Origin: Olsenella sp. oral taxon 807
GTDB lineage: Bacteria > Actinomycetota > Coriobacteriia > Coriobacteriales > Atopobiaceae
Assembly (NCBI RefSeq): GCF_001189515.2
Contig: NZ_CP012069.2
Span: 2,976,001 to 3,040,000, forward strand
Direction: 5' to 3'
Length of the DNA: 64,000 nt
Position 1 is the stretch's first letter. Each line of letters begins with the position of its first letter. The notes beneath the pieces were generated by a model. It saw only the letters and a program-made list of their open reading frames with translations, had not been told where the DNA came from and ran no database searches. This document shows, piece by piece, positions 61,526-64,000 of the stretch. Both the position numbers and the translations under genes were made by a program.

Positions 61526-62428
61526 ATGGACAGGCGCAAGGCCGGGAGGGCGCTCGTGCTGCTGGGGGCGGCCCTCCTCCTGGTGAGGAGCGTTCTCTGC
61601 TGCGCGCAGACCGAGCTGCCCGCCCTCCAGGAGGTGCTCGCCGACGTGCTGCAGCGGGGGCCCGAGGGGGCGCTCTCGGGGGAGGTGGGCCGCCTGGAGA
61701 CGTACCGGCTGCTGGGGGACGTGCTCATAGACGCCTACCTGCTCTGTGCCGCCGTCCTCGCGCCCCTGTTGCTGAGGTGGGGCAGGGCGCGCGCACTGGG
61801 CCCCCTCGCGGCGCACCTCCTCGGCTTCTCCCTCCACATCATTCGTTGGGGAGACTATACGAATGCCGCCACCCCCCTCGTGGCCCTGGGGGTGGCGGCG
61901 CTCCTCGCGGGGGCGGTGCTCCTGGCGGGGCAGCGCCCGCGAGGGGGGAGCGTGCCGGCGCGCTACGGGAGGGCCGCGGGCGACGTCGCGACGCTGGGCC
62001 TCGCGTTCCTCTCGGGGGCCTACCTCTACACCGCCTGCTGCGTGGGGGCAAGCGAGTTCTACGCCTCCGAGATGGCCGTGGTGGCCGGGCAGGTGGGGCA
62101 TGCCGTGGACCGGGGGTGGGTGGCCCTGCGCCTGGCCCACTTCGCCGCGGCGTCGGCCGTCTCCCTGCTCGTCGCCCTCGAGCGCCCGGGACCGGGCGGG
62201 GAGGCGGGGCGCGGGCGCGTGGCGCTTCGCGCGGCGGGGTGCGCGGCCCTGGCCGCCCTCATGCTCCGGGGCATCGCCGAGCACTACAGCTACTACAGCT
62301 TCCTCCCCCGCCTCCAGACGGTCACCATCTACCTCTGCGCCCTCTGTCTGGTCGGCGCTGCCCTCGAGCGCGTGGGATCGAGGCTTGATGGCCCCGCCGG
62401 CGCGGCCCCGGAGGGGGATGCCGGATAG
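61526..62428 (+). CDS. Multi-spanning membrane protein, copy 2
   Basis: The 300-residue paralog of 58153-59073 shares the same hydrophobic layout. Long identical stretches include ALMLRGIAEHYSYYSFLPRL and LCALCLVGAALERVGSRLDG. The N-terminal third differs more (RSVLCCAQTELPALQEVLAD against ENVLSWVGYVIPTLPEVLDD). GGAGGAGG at 61511-61518 sets ATG 61526; the frame is open much further upstream without support. Unlike copy 1 it is not preceded by the repeat-rich adhesin gene but is divergent from an LRR gene. Function unknown. Confidence 0.75.
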   Translation: MDRRKAGRALVLLGAALLLVRSVLCCAQTELPALQEVLADVLQRGPEGALSGEVGRLETYRLLGDVLIDAYLLCAAVLAPLLLRWGRARALGPLAAHLLGFSLHIIRWGDYTNAATPLVALGVAALLAGAVLLAGQRPRGGSVPARYGRAAGDVATLGLAFLSGAYLYTACCVGASEFYASEMAVVAGQVGHAVDRGWVALRLAHFAAASAVSLLVALERPGPGGEAGRGRVALRAAGCAALAALMLRGIAEHYSYYSFLPRLQTVTIYLCALCLVGAALERVGSRLDGPAGAAPEGDAG

Positions 62429-62463
62429 GCGAGGCCGGGCCGGCCCCTGGCCTCGCCCAGGCG

Positions 62464-62493
62464 CCCCTACGGCGACGCTTGGGCCGCCTGCGG
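62464..62493 (+). repeat. 30-bp direct repeat, left flank of element copy 3
   Basis: Same sequence as at 59087-59116 and 59754-59783, 35 bases after the stop of membrane protein copy 2. The right-hand partner lies at 63159-63187. Confidence 0.85.
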
Positions 62494-64000
62494 CCTGACG
62501 CAGGGCGCGCCCTCAGCGAGGCCCTCTGTCCAGACTGCACCTTTCTGCGCGGCCAGGCCCCAGGCCGAGGCCTGCGGGCCCTGGCGCAACCCCCCGCCAG
62601 CCTGGCGGGGGGTTGCTCGAGCACGTTTGCCCAGTTGGGCCACTTTCCATAGTGCCCCGCAGGCTGGCGGGCGGTCGCGTCCCACGCCTCCCGGGCGGTG
62701 ATGTAACGGAAAAGCGCACTCTGCGCGACGTGGGGGCCGCAGACTGCGCCTCTCTACGGGGCGTCGGGCCGAGATGCGCCCCTCCGTGAGGCTGCACGGC
62801 CCTCCTCCGCGGCACCGGCACCGTCCCCCGCAGGCCTGGCGGCCGCCGCGCCTCCGCCCCTGTGGGCGAGGGCCGCATGGCGCCGGAGACAACCGCCGCG
62901 CGTGGGCGGCGGCCCATGGACTTCCGCAGCCGGGCGCAGGCCCATGGGGCAGGCGACGGCTTGGGCCTGTGTCCAGCGGGCTAAGGAAGCGCCGGGAAGT
63001 CAGGATGGTCCTCTTGCGGAGGGCCTGCTTGGGCCAGCTCCTCTTGGGCGTGCCGGTGCCGCCGAGCCCCATTGGGGCATCGGCCCCACGCGAGCCTCCG
63101 AAGGCCCGCCTTAGATCGTCTGCCTGCACCTCCCTGCATGTCCAACTTCTCCCTCGCGCCCTACGGCGACGCTTGGGCCGCCTGCGGCGACACCAGCGAC
63201 CTCCAGGCCCCGGGTGCCGTGTAGGTGTCGGCCACCCCTGGCGAGAGGACGAGAGCTCGCTCAGTGTGAGCCACCTCTTGTCCCTCTCGGAGTGCCACCC
63301 CCAGCCGCTCACGCCCGCGGGGAGCGCCGTGTGCCTGTCGGCGGAGAGGACGCCCCCGCACCTCTCCCCGACCGCCAGGGAGGAGAGCGAGGAGCAGCCA
63401 AAGAACATCCCCCACATGCCCCCGGCCCCGGAGGTGTCCCAGCCGGAGAGGTCGAGGGAGGGGAGCGAGGCGCAGCCGGAGAACATGAAACCCATGCGTG
63501 TGACCTTCGAGGTGTCCCAGCCCGAGAGGTCGAGGGACGCGAGCGAGGAGCAGCCCTGGAACATGTGCCCCATGTCCGTGACCCGCGAGGTGTCCCAGCC
63601 GGAGAGGTCGAGGGACGCGAGCGACGAGCAGCCGGAGAACATGCGCCCCATGTCCGTGACCTTCGAGGTGTCCCAGCCCGAGAGGTCGAGGGAGGAGAGC
63701 GAGGAGCAGCCGGAGAACATGCGCCCCATGTCCGTGACTCGCGAGGTGTCCCAGCCGGAGAGGTCGAGGGACGTGAGCGAGGAGCAGCTAGAGAACATGT
63801 ACCCCATGTCCGTGACCTGTGAGGTGTCAAGGTGGGAGAGGTCGAGGGACGTGAGCGAGGAGCAGCCGGAGAACATGAGACACATATCGGTAACCCGCGA
63901 GGTGTCCCAGCCGGAGAGGTCGAGGGACGTGAGTGAGGAGCAGTCGGAGAACATGCGCCTCATGTTCGTGACCCGCGAGGTGTCCCAGCCGGAGAGGTCG
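62467..64000 (-). CDS. BspA-family (DUF285) LRR surface protein, copy 2, frameshifted and cut by window end
   Basis: The gene enters from beyond 64000 and shows about eight LDLSGWDTS/MFxGCSSL repeats, then the cap ERCGGVLSADRHTALPAG, closely matching copy 1. At about 63230 it has four C where copy 1 (59832) has five. This shifts the frame: SSSRQGVADTYTAP in copy 1 becomes SSSRQGWPTPTRH here. The intended C-terminus (SLVSPQAAQASP) survives in another frame ending at 63161. The shifted frame runs on through the interspersed element to 62467, adding ~250 residues of improbable sequence. A homopolymer-length change, natural or a sequencing error, would restore the normal end. Confidence 0.7.
   Translation of the reverse strand, partial: DLSGWDTSRVTNMRRMFSDCSSLTSLDLSGWDTSRVTDMCLMFSGCSSLTSLDLSHLDTSQVTDMGYMFSSCSSLTSLDLSGWDTSRVTDMGRMFSGCSSLSSLDLSGWDTSKVTDMGRMFSGCSSLASLDLSGWDTSRVTDMGHMFQGCSSLASLDLSGWDTSKVTRMGFMFSGCASLPSLDLSGWDTSGAGGMWGMFFGCSSLSSLAVGERCGGVLSADRHTALPAGVSGWGWHSERDKRWLTLSELSSSRQGWPTPTRHPGPGGRWCRRRRPKRRRRARGRSWTCREVQADDLRRAFGGSRGADAPMGLGGTGTPKRSWPKQALRKRTILTSRRFLSPLDTGPSRRLPHGPAPGCGSPWAAAHARRLSPAPCGPRPQGRRRGGRQACGGRCRCRGGGPCSLTEGRISARRPVERRSLRPPRRAECAFPLHHRPGGVGRDRPPACGALWKVAQLGKRARATPRQAGGGLRQGPQASAWGLAAQKGAVWTEGLAEGAPCVRPQAAQASP
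62494..63158 (-). repeat. Interspersed GC-rich element, copy 3
   Basis: About 665 bp matching 59117-59753 along its length, with scattered substitutions and indels (it has an extra segment near 62800-62850 that is present at 24.3 kb but shorter at 59.4 kb). It is bracketed by the 30-bp direct repeat (62464-62493 and 63159-63187). Confidence 0.8.

Overview
The window reads as a chromosomal segment of a high-GC, Gram-positive actinobacterium. The best fit is class Coriobacteriia, close to Olsenella/Atopobium (inferred from gene content and style, not from a search). The rsmG-parA-parB cluster with three parS sites (1271-1286, 3123-3138, 3544-3559) suggests the left end lies near the replication origin. 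Housekeeping genes alternate with a large accessory fraction: surface leucine-rich-repeat (LRR) proteins, AAA/DUF4143 ATPases, gene remnants and several families of dispersed non-coding repeats.

Layout. 1-400: end of an AbiEi-type antitoxin and a 16-codon stub of its toxin. 648-5107: rsmG, a 1.8-kb gap without convincing genes, parA, parB and a small membrane protein. 5230-10431: rlmN (minus), ddl, and a DnaQ-exonuclease/DinG helicase fusion. 10432-14129: a hairpin-repeat array, then a DUF4143 ATPase gene lying between an internally deleted copy and the intact copy of a zinc-ribbon membrane protein gene. 14340-23705: an M28-like membrane protein with an 800-residue acidic insert, an SF1 helicase-nuclease, tRNA-Gly(CCC), an M29 aminopeptidase and tRNA-Lys(UUU). 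23743-27915: repeats, a second DUF4143 ATPase and an AlbA_2-type putative regulator. 28248-35328: a minus-strand operon, tetR, two ABC half-transporters, then ECF S component, EcfT and a double EcfA, with a 34-bp perfect palindrome before tetR. 35380-37118: low complexity, palindromes, paired repeats and an ABC ATPase pseudogene. 37119-40637: VTC-domain protein, DUF4956 membrane protein and a Cthe_2159-like surface protein. 40946-44501: third DUF4143 ATPase, rtcB, CPBP protease. 44641-45080: an eight-unit tandem array. 45291-52445: YdcF-like protein, a hypothetical protein and a giant DUF4132 protein. 52908-64000: LRR surface proteins and paralogous multi-spanning membrane proteins.

The most unusual part is 52.9-64 kb. 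One LRR protein gene carries four essentially identical 495-bp repeats plus a partial fifth. It is followed by a ~3.4-kb tandem duplication of the unit membrane protein / interspersed repeat / convergent LRR surface protein. In each unit the interspersed element (~640-665 bp) is bracketed by a ~30-bp direct repeat, and its ~510-bp core recurs at 24.1 kb. Its small hairpin module recurs as the tandem array at 44.6 kb and, decayed, at 21.5 kb. A second family, built around GTGTACAC ends, occurs at 2.5, 24.6 and 36.2 kb. A third is a GTGAGTGA-type palindrome at 24.9-25.0 and 35.6-35.8 kb. These repeats and the repeat-driven surface-protein region are the strongest candidates for undescribed biology.

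All functional calls come from reading motifs; no database search was possible. Reading frames were checked by hand only where stated.
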